Shown here: positions 15,351-24,389 of the stretch, one piece after another
Position numbering within the stretch: position 1 is the first letter of the stretch
Layout: each line of letters begins with the position of its first letter
Assembly: GCA_937890045.1 (NCBI GenBank)
Contig: CALBXV010000303.1
Span: forward strand, 1 to 32,753
Direction of reading: 5' to 3'
Length of the DNA: 32,753 nt
DNA from: an uncultured archaeon
GTDB taxonomy: Archaea > Thermoproteota > Nitrososphaeria > Nitrososphaerales > CALBXV01
Notes under the pieces: generated by a model
The model's database searches: none
What the model saw: only the letters and a program-made list of their open reading frames with translations
Told to the model about the DNA's origin: nothing
Made by a program: the position numbers and the translations under genes

Positions 15351-17692
15351 AAAACGTACCATTAACTGATGAGCAGCTACTGGAGGCTAAGATACTAACT
15401 GATCCTGTATATTTTGCTGAAATTTATTTAAGATCACCTTCAAATCCCACTCAACCTTTAGAACTTAGAAATTACCAAAAGAGAATTTTAAGAGATAAGT
15501 CACGAAAAAGAGTATTTAGAATTGGTCGACGAGTAGGTAAATCCGTTACAATTGCTATAGAAGCTATATGGAAGGCCTATACAAACAAATATAGAGAAGT
15601 ACTTATTGTGGCTGGATATGATTCTCAAGTACAAACTATTTTTAATTTAATAAAAAATATGGTAAGTGAATCCCCTGAAGTTTCTCAATCTATAGCAAAT
15701 ACTAGAATGAGACCATATGAAATTAGATTTAAGAATAATTCTATTATAATGGGATTTGTAGCTAATAATGCAGTCCGTGGTAAATGTTTACCTGGAGACA
15801 CTCTAGTTGTTATGTCCGATGGAATTACTCTAAAAGAAATAAAAGATATTGAAATTGGAGATAAAGTTTTATCTATTGATACTGAGCTAACTGACAATAA
15901 TTCCAGAGAGGGAACTGTATCGGCTATTTATGACAATGGTATAAAAGATATATACTCAATAGAGAGTAGTAGTGAGAGACTGATACATGTCACAGAAAAT
16001 CATAAATTAATGGCAATGTATAAAGGATGGGTAGAAGCCAAAGATCTTAATACAGAGGCGGAGGATGGAAGTAAGTCTGACTTTGTTGTAACAATTCATC
16101 CTGATGGTAAGGCTTATTGGACTCGTATTCAAAAATTTAAAAAAGTCAAGAAAGCTAGAACATATGATATAACTGTAGATAAATATAGTAACTTTGTTGC
16201 ATTTAATCAAATTCCTGATTCTCCAGGAGCTGTAGTTACTCCCTATGGAGTAGATGCTCTATCCTCTTTTAAAATAGAGGGACTCCATTCTGGTGGTTTT
16301 TTAGTTCATAACTCTGCAAGCGATTTATATATTGATGAGGTAGATTCCATCCCGAATAATTCTTTAGTTGAAGCGGTTCTTCCTATAGAGCAGTCATTTA
16401 AACATACAACTATCACAGTATCTGGAACTCCCAGCGGTAGACGAGAATATTTTTATAATATAGTTAAACATAAAGAAGAGATGGGATTTGCCGAGTGGTA
16501 TCTACCTGCTAGTGTTTCTCCTGAATGGAGTGAGGAAAAGGCTGCTCAATTAAAGCTAGTAACTACTGATAATCAATATCAGCATGAATATCTAGCCGAA
16601 TTTGGCAGTATGGCAGAAGGAGTTTTTAAAAACCACTTTATTGATCAAAATTTATATGTATATGGCTATAATAATCTAAAATTTAATCCTAATAACTATT
16701 ATATATTAGGGGTTGATTGGAATGAATCCCAATTTGGAGTACAAGCAGTAATATTAGAGTATATGAATGATTCTGAATATTTATTACCCTATAATGGAGG
16801 TGAATGGAAAGATTCTAATGGGGATCCTATAAATAAAATAGAAAAATCAGGATTACTTAGAGTATTTTTTGCAGATTCTATAGATCCAGATGTGTATACC
16901 AATATTGGATCTGTAGAGTTTATTATTAAATTGATGAAAAAGATTCCATTCAAGATAATGGCTTTTGACAGAGGGCATGGAGAGGCTAATTATGAACTCC
17001 TTAGACTTTCCATAGAAAAAGGGGAAGGACCAATGGGAACTAAATGTACCGGTATGAAGAGTTTTCTAAAAAATATGATCTCTGTAGATATGGGCGGCTA
17101 TACAGAAATTATAGATAAAGTTAGCGGAACAGCAACTAAGGCTCCTACTAAAAATGTTATGGTAAAGAATTCCCAATTAATGAATGAAACTGGTCTATTG
17201 GCTATTCCTGCATGTGATCTAAAGGACCAACCTGTAGAAGATGAAGAGCAGAAGCTTATTGGACAAATGAGAGGATATATTATTGATCGAATAGGAAGAC
17301 ATGGAGAAGTATATAGTTCAACTGTTAGAGAAGGACTTGATCACAGATTAGATGCATTTATGTTAGGTATTTATGCCTACACTATGGATACCTCCATCTT
17401 TCATAAGAGATCTTCAGATTTAGGAATAGAAAATGTAGAAGGATTTGAAAGAATTACAGATGTAAAACCTGGATGGAGAGATATAGAACAGGAAACTTTT
17501 CGACCTGAGGTAAGTGTTCGGAATGACATGACTTTATATGACCATGGGTTTGTTCCAAGAGGAGAACCTGAGGAATATGAATTAGATAAAAATGGTAAAG
17601 CAGTTCCTATCAAACAAAAGGCTTTATTTAATAGATCTGGATTTAAACATACTTCTAGATCAATAGTTAAACCAAAAAGTAGGAGATTCTAG
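15338..17692 (+). CDS. terL: Large terminase subunit precursor interrupted by an intein
   Basis: A 784-aa precursor; removal of residues 150-325 leaves 608 aa, near T4 gp17 length. The ATPase has an adenine-type YQ motif (46-47), Walker A GRRVGKS (63-69) and, after the intein, Walker B LYIDEVD (330-336) with catalytic Glu334. The RNase H-like nuclease has the expected acidic residues: ILGVDWN (Asp460), FKIMAFD (Asp544) and HRLDAFM (Asp672). It drives DNA into the prohead through the portal and cuts concatemers. The intein sits between RGK and SASDLYIDE, a conserved ATPase position, so splicing is needed for activity. The gene overlaps the upstream ORF by 13 nt and the next by TAGTG. Confidence 0.93.
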   Translation: MPKVKNVPLTDEQLLEAKILTDPVYFAEIYLRSPSNPTQPLELRNYQKRILRDKSRKRVFRIGRRVGKSVTIAIEAIWKAYTNKYREVLIVAGYDSQVQTIFNLIKNMVSESPEVSQSIANTRMRPYEIRFKNNSIIMGFVANNAVRGKCLPGDTLVVMSDGITLKEIKDIEIGDKVLSIDTELTDNNSREGTVSAIYDNGIKDIYSIESSSERLIHVTENHKLMAMYKGWVEAKDLNTEAEDGSKSDFVVTIHPDGKAYWTRIQKFKKVKKARTYDITVDKYSNFVAFNQIPDSPGAVVTPYGVDALSSFKIEGLHSGGFLVHNSASDLYIDEVDSIPNNSLVEAVLPIEQSFKHTTITVSGTPSGRREYFYNIVKHKEEMGFAEWYLPASVSPEWSEEKAAQLKLVTTDNQYQHEYLAEFGSMAEGVFKNHFIDQNLYVYGYNNLKFNPNNYYILGVDWNESQFGVQAVILEYMNDSEYLLPYNGGEWKDSNGDPINKIEKSGLLRVFFADSIDPDVYTNIGSVEFIIKLMKKIPFKIMAFDRGHGEANYELLRLSIEKGEGPMGTKCTGMKSFLKNMISVDMGGYTEIIDKVSGTATKAPTKNVMVKNSQLMNETGLLAIPACDLKDQPVEDEEQKLIGQMRGYIIDRIGRHGEVYSSTVREGLDHRLDAFMLGIYAYTMDTSIFHKRSSDLGIENVEGFERITDVKPGWRDIEQETFRPEVSVRNDMTLYDHGFVPRGEPEEYELDKNGKAVPIKQKALFNRSGFKHTSRSIVKPKSRRF
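15785..16312 (+). other. Mini-intein in the terminase ATPase domain (176 aa)
   Basis: The boundaries are Cys150 (CLPGDTLVVMSDG, block A) and GFLVHN|S (320-326), with penultimate His, terminal Asn and Ser+1. Block B is IHVTENHKLM with Thr219 and His222. Block F is TYDITVDKYSNFVAF (276-289). The space between blocks B and F is only about 40 residues, so there is no homing endonuclease domain. About 30 residues separate block F from the C-terminal GFLVHN, where most inteins have almost none; this insertion reads PDSPGAVVTPYGVDALSSFK. All splicing residues are present, so splicing activity is expected. Confidence 0.9.
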
Positions 17693-20103
17693 TGCCAAGC
17701 GACCTTGAAAAATTAGCAGCAGATTACTTAAATTTTATGCATGAAAATGTGGATTCTGAAGAAATTATGGATGAAGCATCTAGATTAGCAGAAGCAGAGT
17801 TACAAGCTACTGTTGATATTCTAATGCAAAAAGGTCAGGCAGCCAATAAAAGACCTTTTGGTAAGATTACAGCAGCTAGTCATCCAGTATTACGTTTAGA
17901 ATCTATAATAAAAAATGCGATAGCTTATAAAGTTGGAGACTGGGGAAGAGATCCTAAAATAAAAATAAAGGGAAAGAGTGAATACTTTGAGATTCCCTAT
18001 GGAAGTCTACGAAAATTATCTGCAAATGATTCTAATACTTTAACTATAGAAGATTATCCGGGAGAAGATCCATTACGTATACCTAGCGGAGGACTTGAGG
18101 AGGCTTCAAAATCCTCAGGAATTCAGTATTCGGAAGATGCTAACTTTTGGATAGGTCCAACCAAAGCAACCTTGTTTTCAGTTTTTGATGATTCTACCAA
18201 TTTTAATTCAGTAAAAACCAATAAAAAGCAGGCAGCAGTATTTAGTATGGCTGTTAAATCTGTAAAATTACAAGCAAACGATTCTCCTAATACAAAAAAA
18301 GAGTGGAAAAATGGTGGAAAACTAACTATAACTCTGTATAATAAACCAGGAAAGGGTTCTTCTTTTCCTTCTCCAGATTTTAAACAATATATTCCTCTAG
18401 AAGTATCTGATAGTAAGTATGATGATGCTCCTATTCTTATTGGCCACTATGTAGATCCAACTAAACCAAGTGTGGACGATATGATGAGTAATCTTTTTGG
18501 GGGATTTACATATGATCTAAGTAATGGAGTCTTGAATACTGCTGCGGATACCACCAATGGACTTCTTAGAATAGCTCAAGAGACTGCTATAGATGCCCAA
18601 TTTTATTGCTGTATTTTTTATGAAATTATGAAAAATCAACCAGAGCTGCTGGATTATTTAGCAGAGCATGAGCTTGATCCTAATAATTTATCTCCTGCAA
18701 AAATTTGGATGCTAGAAAAAGAAAAGGGGAGAAATGTAAAATATAAATCAATGTTAACTGGTAATATAGCTAAAGTTAATAACGGAATGTCTCTTTTAGA
18801 AGTTGCTGGAGAATTTATAGAAGAATACGAAGAAGAAGGTAAAAAGATAAATGGACTCGATGCAAAAATTTGGAGTTGGTTATTTGATCAGTATTCAAAA
18901 GGAGGTAAATGGACTTTATCAACTATGATCTCAGCATTAGCTAAGGTAGAAGAACGACTTATAAAAATAGATGAAGAAATAATATATTATGAGACACATC
19001 CCATGTCACTGCAGGACTTTTTAAATGAGCAGAAACTGTGGATACAAGATGTTAAATCAATTGCAGAAATATTATTAGCACTATTAGAGACTAAGTATGG
19101 AAAGGTGGGGTGGTCTGCTATAATGTTTAATATTACACAACTAACTACTAATTGTGTTCAATTAATTTTAATGACAATGGTAGATACCATTAGAGAGCAT
19201 CTAATGGAAAAATCAGTTGAATGGGTATATAAAAAGAAAAAGGAGTTTGAAGATGAAGCTGATGACCAAGCATCAGAAGCAGGACATTGCTTCAATGTTG
19301 ATGGAGGCTACGAAACATCCTATGGAGATAAAGAAACTTGCGAACAAAATGGACATGTCTGGAAGCCAGGAAGTACTTACTATTCAGCCGCTGTAAAATG
19401 TTTACCCTGGGAAAAAGTTCTGTTACTATTAATTACTTCTATTTTTGGAAAAGATGGATTTTTCAAGTCTGTACAAAGCTTTATTCAAAGAATAAAAAAT
19501 ATGATGCTCCTTAAACAAAAAAATAAAGCAATTAACGACTCGTGGGAAAATGATCCTAAAAACGTAGAAGAAAGTAGACTTGTACCTTTACTCAAAGGAT
19601 TAATAAATATGTGTGATTGGTTACTGGATCTTAATGCTGAGGGAATTTTATTATGTAATAAATATAAGAAGTCTGATAGAGACACAGCTCAATTTGATGA
19701 AACAGGACTAGTATCTGATGGAGCTGGTTCCATTATTACTACAGGTATATCTGATGACATTCCTGGAACTGGAGATGGAGATATAGAAGGAGTAGGAGTA
19801 GGAGGAGCAGGTGGAAAGGAAGATACTGGAACCTTTACTCACATAACTAGTAAATTTGGATCTTCTATGCTGGGCGGGGATAAGATTGACATAACTAATA
19901 GTGACATTAACCCTATAAGTCTACTAGTTTTACAAGAAGATGAAGACGTACAGAAATTTATGATGCAATATATGGGGCTTTCGTCTGATGAAGCAGCTGA
20001 AGCTACAACTGGCGCAAAAAAAGGCGAATGTTTAAAGACTATGTCCGCAGAAGACATACAAGAACTACAAGAAATATTAAATAAAGCAGGAACAGGTTTA
20101 TAA
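17692..20103 (+). CDS. Large virion-associated protein between terminase and portal
   Basis: An 803-aa protein with a GTG start sharing its G with the terL stop, preceded by AGGAG. The N-terminal region (1-260) is mixed alpha/beta. A helix-rich centre (about 290-520) contains hydrophobic stretches near CIFYEIMKN and AEILLALLETKYGKVGW. A small Cys element at 533-557 (HCFNVDGGYET, KETCEQNGHVW) follows. The C-terminal part is helical, then Gly-rich (GDGDIEGVGVGGAGGKEDTG), then acidic. No known family. By position it is a head or portal-associated structural protein. Its end overlaps the portal start (TAATG). Confidence 0.6.
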   Translation: MPSDLEKLAADYLNFMHENVDSEEIMDEASRLAEAELQATVDILMQKGQAANKRPFGKITAASHPVLRLESIIKNAIAYKVGDWGRDPKIKIKGKSEYFEIPYGSLRKLSANDSNTLTIEDYPGEDPLRIPSGGLEEASKSSGIQYSEDANFWIGPTKATLFSVFDDSTNFNSVKTNKKQAAVFSMAVKSVKLQANDSPNTKKEWKNGGKLTITLYNKPGKGSSFPSPDFKQYIPLEVSDSKYDDAPILIGHYVDPTKPSVDDMMSNLFGGFTYDLSNGVLNTAADTTNGLLRIAQETAIDAQFYCCIFYEIMKNQPELLDYLAEHELDPNNLSPAKIWMLEKEKGRNVKYKSMLTGNIAKVNNGMSLLEVAGEFIEEYEEEGKKINGLDAKIWSWLFDQYSKGGKWTLSTMISALAKVEERLIKIDEEIIYYETHPMSLQDFLNEQKLWIQDVKSIAEILLALLETKYGKVGWSAIMFNITQLTTNCVQLILMTMVDTIREHLMEKSVEWVYKKKKEFEDEADDQASEAGHCFNVDGGYETSYGDKETCEQNGHVWKPGSTYYSAAVKCLPWEKVLLLLITSIFGKDGFFKSVQSFIQRIKNMMLLKQKNKAINDSWENDPKNVEESRLVPLLKGLINMCDWLLDLNAEGILLCNKYKKSDRDTAQFDETGLVSDGAGSIITTGISDDIPGTGDGDIEGVGVGGAGGKEDTGTFTHITSKFGSSMLGGDKIDITNSDINPISLLVLQEDEDVQKFMMQYMGLSSDEAAEATTGAKKGECLKTMSAEDIQELQEILNKAGTGL

Positions 20104-21833
20104 TGGCAAAAAGAACATTTTTCTCTTTCTTCAGGAGAAAACCAAAAGAAACCCTTGAGGATAAGATCGAGCAGGTATTACAAAAAAGAAATATAGCATC
20201 TACACCGGCTACACCAGTTGCAGCTATTAAAGATGCCAGATCTTCTAGTTTATCTAGTATATTAAAAACACTAAAATCTACTGTTTTAAATGCATTTGGT
20301 GGTGGGAATAGAGGTATTTTTCGCTCCCCTGAATGGGATATGTCGAAAGTACAGCTAGCATTTACTAACGAATCTTTATTTAGACGTGCTGTAGAGAAAT
20401 ATGTAGAACAGATTCGTAAGCATAAATGGGAATTTGTAGGTAATAATCCTAATACAGTTGGGTATATTAGAAAACGTTTTGACCAAATTGCAACAGTACA
20501 AAATCGTCCGATTGATGATTTATTCGATGAACTTGCTTTTAATATAGTTTTATATAATAATTGTATTATTGTAAAACATAGGAATAGAAAAGCATCTGGT
20601 GGAAAACCTAGAAAAACATTTGATGGATTCCAAAGAGTTCCAATAGCTGGTTATTCAGTTGTGGATCCAACAACACTTGAGGTGGATAGAGATGACTTTG
20701 GTAATGTTAGAAAGTGGAGACAAGTACCTACTACTTCTACTTTTCTTCCAAAATTAGCTAAAACAGGAACTCCTGAATGGCCTGCATATAATGTTGTCCA
20801 TCTTAAGGATAAAAGCTCGTCTCCGTCTCAGTTTTTCTTTTCAATGCCTATGTCTATACCTGTCTTAGCAGATATGGAAGCTCTAAGAGAATTAGAAGAA
20901 TTATCTCTTTTAGAGTCTATTAAAGTAGCTGTTCCTAAGATACATGCTAAAGTAGGTTCTAAAGAGCAACCAGGTACGCAAGAACAAGTAGATGATCTAG
21001 CAGCTACAATTCGCTATATAACTGGAGACGGTATACTAGTAACAACTGAAAGAGTTACATTAGAAGACGTTGCTAAAGCTACTCAGGCAAATAATATCTT
21101 AACAGCTTCTCTGACCTACTTTAGAGCTCGTGTGCTATCTGGACTAGGTATGTCTAGTATTGCTATGGGAGAAGGAGATACAGCTAACAGATCTACTGCA
21201 CAAGTTATTAGTGCCGAAATGCAAAGTACATCTGCAAAATTTCAAAGACTTCTTAAAAAGGGAATAGAATTTTATATAGTTCGAGAACTATTATATGAAA
21301 CAGGTTATACAGAATTTACTTTAGATGATACTAATATGGTATATATAGCTATTCCAGAGGTAGATCTTGCCGAAAAGATTCGAAGAGAAGCACACTACCT
21401 CAATTTATATCTTAGTAATGGCTTAACAGAAGATGAGCTTAGAAAAGAATTAGGAAGAGATATTCTAAGTGATCCAGAAAGAGAAGATTTATATTTACAT
21501 AAGGTTCAGATTCCTCTAGCTAAGGCACAAGCTGTGGCAAAAGCAGTAGCTTCTGAGAATTCATCAGAGAATACTTCTAGACCATCAAATCAATATGGAA
21601 CTCAGCTTGCTAAACCAAGCATAAATAAGGATGAATATCTTAAAATATGGAATAATTGTCTAACTAGCACTACAAAAGACGAACTTTTTTCTGCACTTAG
21701 CGGGTCTAAGTTAGAGACGTATGACATAACTCTATTAAAGATGCTACTGTCAGAGTACCTAAGAGATAACTCAGTACAAACTGCCGTAAATTTAGTATTT
21801 ACTGCAGTGGAACCTGACATAACCAAGGAGTAA
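20103..21833 (+). CDS. Portal protein
   Basis: A 576-aa protein, a usual portal length. It begins MAKRTFFSFFRRKPKE and then shows the portal pattern: LFRRAVEKYVEQIRKHKWEF (95-115), the VPIAGYSVVDPTTLEV wing strand (about 180-195), AYNVVHLKD, and the long helical stem and crown with GLGMSSIAMGEGDTANRST near 350. The phage portal forms the dodecameric vertex through which TerL pumps DNA and to which the neck attaches. Position directly after terL and the 803-aa gene and before the protease supports the call. The C-terminal ~60 residues look like a separate helical extension. Confidence 0.88.
   Translation: MAKRTFFSFFRRKPKETLEDKIEQVLQKRNIASTPATPVAAIKDARSSSLSSILKTLKSTVLNAFGGGNRGIFRSPEWDMSKVQLAFTNESLFRRAVEKYVEQIRKHKWEFVGNNPNTVGYIRKRFDQIATVQNRPIDDLFDELAFNIVLYNNCIIVKHRNRKASGGKPRKTFDGFQRVPIAGYSVVDPTTLEVDRDDFGNVRKWRQVPTTSTFLPKLAKTGTPEWPAYNVVHLKDKSSSPSQFFFSMPMSIPVLADMEALRELEELSLLESIKVAVPKIHAKVGSKEQPGTQEQVDDLAATIRYITGDGILVTTERVTLEDVAKATQANNILTASLTYFRARVLSGLGMSSIAMGEGDTANRSTAQVISAEMQSTSAKFQRLLKKGIEFYIVRELLYETGYTEFTLDDTNMVYIAIPEVDLAEKIRREAHYLNLYLSNGLTEDELRKELGRDILSDPEREDLYLHKVQIPLAKAQAVAKAVASENSSENTSRPSNQYGTQLAKPSINKDEYLKIWNNCLTSTTKDELFSALSGSKLETYDITLLKMLLSEYLRDNSVQTAVNLVFTAVEPDITKE
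21815..21823 (+). promoter_or_regulatory. TGACATAAC motif upstream of the zinc-ribbon gene
   Basis: A copy of the recurrent + strand 9-mer lies 21 nt before the ATG at 21836, inside the last codons of the portal gene. A second copy lies at 21722-21730. A promoter or regulatory role is inferred from the recurrence. Confidence 0.3.
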
Positions 21834-21835
21834 AT

Positions 21836-22180
21836 ATGAACAAGAAGTATCTGGATTTTAGATGTCCAGCGTGTGGTGCGTTATTATGTAAGTATAAAGA
21901 CCAACAAAGTCCTTATGCAGTTGAAATAAAGTGCCAAAAGAGAGGCTGTTCGCATATAAATATTAAAGCGAACTGTGTTCCAATTAATTTGGTAGAACTT
22001 AGATGTCAAGAATTGGATGAAAAAAAATCTGAAAGATGGGGTGCACCCACAATATGCAATAAATTACTGGCAAAAATAGTTCCTGGAGCTGATACAGAAG
22101 TTAAATGCCCTAGGTGTAAAAAGATGACACATAGCATAAATCAATTTCCAGAACTTTTGTCGGAGGAAACATATGAGTAA
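21836..22180 (+). CDS. Double zinc-ribbon, Com-like protein
   Basis: A 114-aa protein. The first ribbon has C10, C13, C33 and C38 (RCPACGALLCKY ... EIKCQKRGC). The second has C57, C74, C91 and C94 (ICNKLLAKI ... EVKCPRCKKMTHS). Each resembles the Mu Com zinc finger (CxxCxxLLxK...IxCPRC), a small RNA-binding translational activator. Here two units are fused. The gene sits between portal and protease, has an AAGGAG ribosome binding site, and overlaps the protease start by 8 nt. It may bind mRNA or DNA, or be a structural zinc protein; the family name does not settle this. Confidence 0.6.
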   Translation: MNKKYLDFRCPACGALLCKYKDQQSPYAVEIKCQKRGCSHINIKANCVPINLVELRCQELDEKKSERWGAPTICNKLLAKIVPGADTEVKCPRCKKMTHSINQFPELLSEETYE

Positions 22181-23603
22181 ATTATTTAAAAACGATTTTA
22201 GAGACGAGACCACTAGCGATTTTAGTACTCAGTATAATTTTTCTAGCGGCGGGGTTCCGAGCTCGTTACTAATAACTGTTGATGCAACACATGCAGGTTA
22301 TATTAATAGAAATGGTTTCTGTTATGATTCTGGTGCGATGTCTTATGCAGTTTCTCAAGATGTGTGGACTAAGCCTTTTGAGAAACCACTATTAAAAAAT
22401 CATGATATGGATGTAGATCCACTAGGAAGAGTAGTTGCTTCCCGTTTTATTAAGACATCAGAATCGGAAGGTTTCACACAACTAGATGTTAAAGTAACTG
22501 ATAAAGAAGCTATTCAAAAAATTATTGATGGTAGATATTTAACCGTATCTACTCATGGGGCGCCTATGGATGGAGCTCCAAATGAATTAAAATATGTTAA
22601 ATGTTCTATTTGCGATCAAAATATGTTAACTGCTGAAGAATGGTGTGGACATATGCGGGGCAATATTTACGATAATGAAAAAACTGGTAATGAGCAAAAG
22701 TGCTTCTGGTCAATTGGAGCCATGGACTATAAAGAAGTTTCTATAGTAAACAGTCCCGCTGACTATCGTTCAAATGAGGGTGCAGCACAGATTGTATCAT
22801 ACACTATGATGGATGGAGAAAATCCTGTACCATTTCATGAAAAAGAAGAAGCACATAGGCCAGCTCTAATATTTTCAGATTCAGAGGTCGCCTATGCTGA
22901 TAGTTCTATATCAGAGGAAAACTTTGTAGAAGAACTAATTGCAAATCCTGTTCTATGGGAAGCAGTAAATCATGATAAAAAAGCATATATAGACTCTAAA
23001 GGTTTATTGTTTGTACAAGATACTGAAAAAGATGAAGAGGTATGTGATGAAAATACAGAAGATGATGCAGACTGGGATGCAATTATGGCTGAGATGGATT
23101 TATATGCTACCTTTTTAGAAAAAGCAACATATTTAGAAGATTATGAAGATGCCCCAGCAGGTGGAAGTAATGCTGGTAAATATAAAACAAAAGGTCCATA
23201 TTGTGGAAAAGCAGGCGGAGCTCCAGCAAAAAGTTATCCTGTAAATACAAGGGCACGAGCTAAAGCAGCATTATCATATGCTAGACATGCTCCTAAGCCT
23301 AATGGAATTAGAGAATGTGTCTGTAGACATTATTCCTCTCTACCATCCTGCAGTAAGGACAATGAAAATTCCGCACAACTTAAAGGCGAAAAACCTACAA
23401 ATCCGCCAGTACAAAAAGATACTGATCTGGAGCGCTACCTCTCATTAGTTATAAGATGGGATGAGCTATCTTCAGAAGATAAACAAGAAATTTTAGTATA
23501 TACTCAGTGGACATTAGAAAAATCCCTGAACGATGCTAAGGATGCAAGAAAACGAGAACAGGACTTTGATTCTGTTTTAAAGTCACTAGAACTTATCCAA
23601 TAG
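22173..23603 (+). CDS. Prohead maturation protease (S78-type) with zinc-like insert and C-terminal extension
   Basis: A 476-aa protein. Residues 30-200 match the prohead protease family: KPLLKNHDMDVDPLGRVVAS with catalytic His77, YLTVSTHG with Ser126, and YKEVSIVNSPAD at 186-197. Between the strands lies a Cys cluster, KCSICDQN ... EEWCGHMRG ... KC (C144, C147, C158, H160, C177), probably a zinc-binding insert. The second half is acidic. It then has a separate module (about 325-385) starting APAGGSNAGKYK and continuing SYPVNTRARAKAALSYARH, which resembles a domain found elsewhere in phage head proteins. The length is about twice that of simple proteases, so it may also act in scaffolding. GGAGG ribosome binding site. 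Confidence 0.8.
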   Translation: MSKLFKNDFRDETTSDFSTQYNFSSGGVPSSLLITVDATHAGYINRNGFCYDSGAMSYAVSQDVWTKPFEKPLLKNHDMDVDPLGRVVASRFIKTSESEGFTQLDVKVTDKEAIQKIIDGRYLTVSTHGAPMDGAPNELKYVKCSICDQNMLTAEEWCGHMRGNIYDNEKTGNEQKCFWSIGAMDYKEVSIVNSPADYRSNEGAAQIVSYTMMDGENPVPFHEKEEAHRPALIFSDSEVAYADSSISEENFVEELIANPVLWEAVNHDKKAYIDSKGLLFVQDTEKDEEVCDENTEDDADWDAIMAEMDLYATFLEKATYLEDYEDAPAGGSNAGKYKTKGPYCGKAGGAPAKSYPVNTRARAKAALSYARHAPKPNGIRECVCRHYSSLPSCSKDNENSAQLKGEKPTNPPVQKDTDLERYLSLVIRWDELSSEDKQEILVYTQWTLEKSLNDAKDARKREQDFDSVLKSLELIQ

Positions 23604-23626
23604 AATTAAATAAGAGGAAATATCAA

Positions 23627-24376
23627 ATGAAACAAATCGATGATTCTATTTTAGAAAAATTATCTGAAATGCTAGGAAGTGCTTCTGCTGAAAAACTAGA
23701 CAGAGTTCGTCTTCTTATTGAGAAAAATAATGAAGTTTCTCAAGAAGTAAAAGATGAATTTTTTGCAGCTATTGACGCAATTAGTCCAGGAGAAATAGAA
23801 GAAGCAACTGATAGTTCTGATGATAATACTGATGTCCCAGAAGACCTTGTCGCAGCTTTAGCAGTAGACGGTATGTCTGAGTACATCGCTTCTATTCAAG
23901 AAGAAGCATACAATAAAGGGGCCAAGGATTCTATCTTAGAACAGGCCGATCAAGAAGAAGTTAAAGAAGAAAAAACTTCTAAAGAAGAAGTTACAGAAGA
24001 GGAAGACTCCACTGAAGTAAAAGATTCTGAAGAAGAATCTTCTGATGAAGAAGAACGAGTGCGAGCGGTACTAGTTGATTCAATTGTACAAAACGCTGTA
24101 GCACTACGTTGTTCAGAAATTAATTTAGAAGATATTGAGAATTCCAGAAAAGACTATAAAAGCTCTTTAGAAGGAAAAACACTCAGTGAACTAAAAACAA
24201 TATTCAGAAATCTCTCTAAAAAAATGACGGAGACCTTTGTCGAGGCTCCTACGGAGAGTTTGAATAACGAAACACTCTCAGAGGACAAACCAGAAGGTTT
24301 GGACAGTGAAGAAAAAAATGAAGACGCCATGAGCGACGCAAGAAAAGTTATCAGATCTTATCTGAAACAAAACTAG
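23627..24376 (+). CDS. Acidic scaffold-like head protein
   Basis: A 249-aa, strongly acidic and helical protein with a Glu/Lys/Ser low-complexity centre (about 105-150, such as EEVTEEEDSTEVKDSEEESS) and a charged C-terminal helix. It lies after the prohead protease and before the capsid-type proteins, the usual place of a scaffolding protein, and the composition fits. No sequence motif proves it. AGAGGAAA precedes the ATG. Confidence 0.6.
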   Translation: MKQIDDSILEKLSEMLGSASAEKLDRVRLLIEKNNEVSQEVKDEFFAAIDAISPGEIEEATDSSDDNTDVPEDLVAALAVDGMSEYIASIQEEAYNKGAKDSILEQADQEEVKEEKTSKEEVTEEEDSTEVKDSEEESSDEEERVRAVLVDSIVQNAVALRCSEINLEDIENSRKDYKSSLEGKTLSELKTIFRNLSKKMTETFVEAPTESLNNETLSEDKPEGLDSEEKNEDAMSDARKVIRSYLKQN

Positions 24377-24389
24377 GAGATAAATAAAA

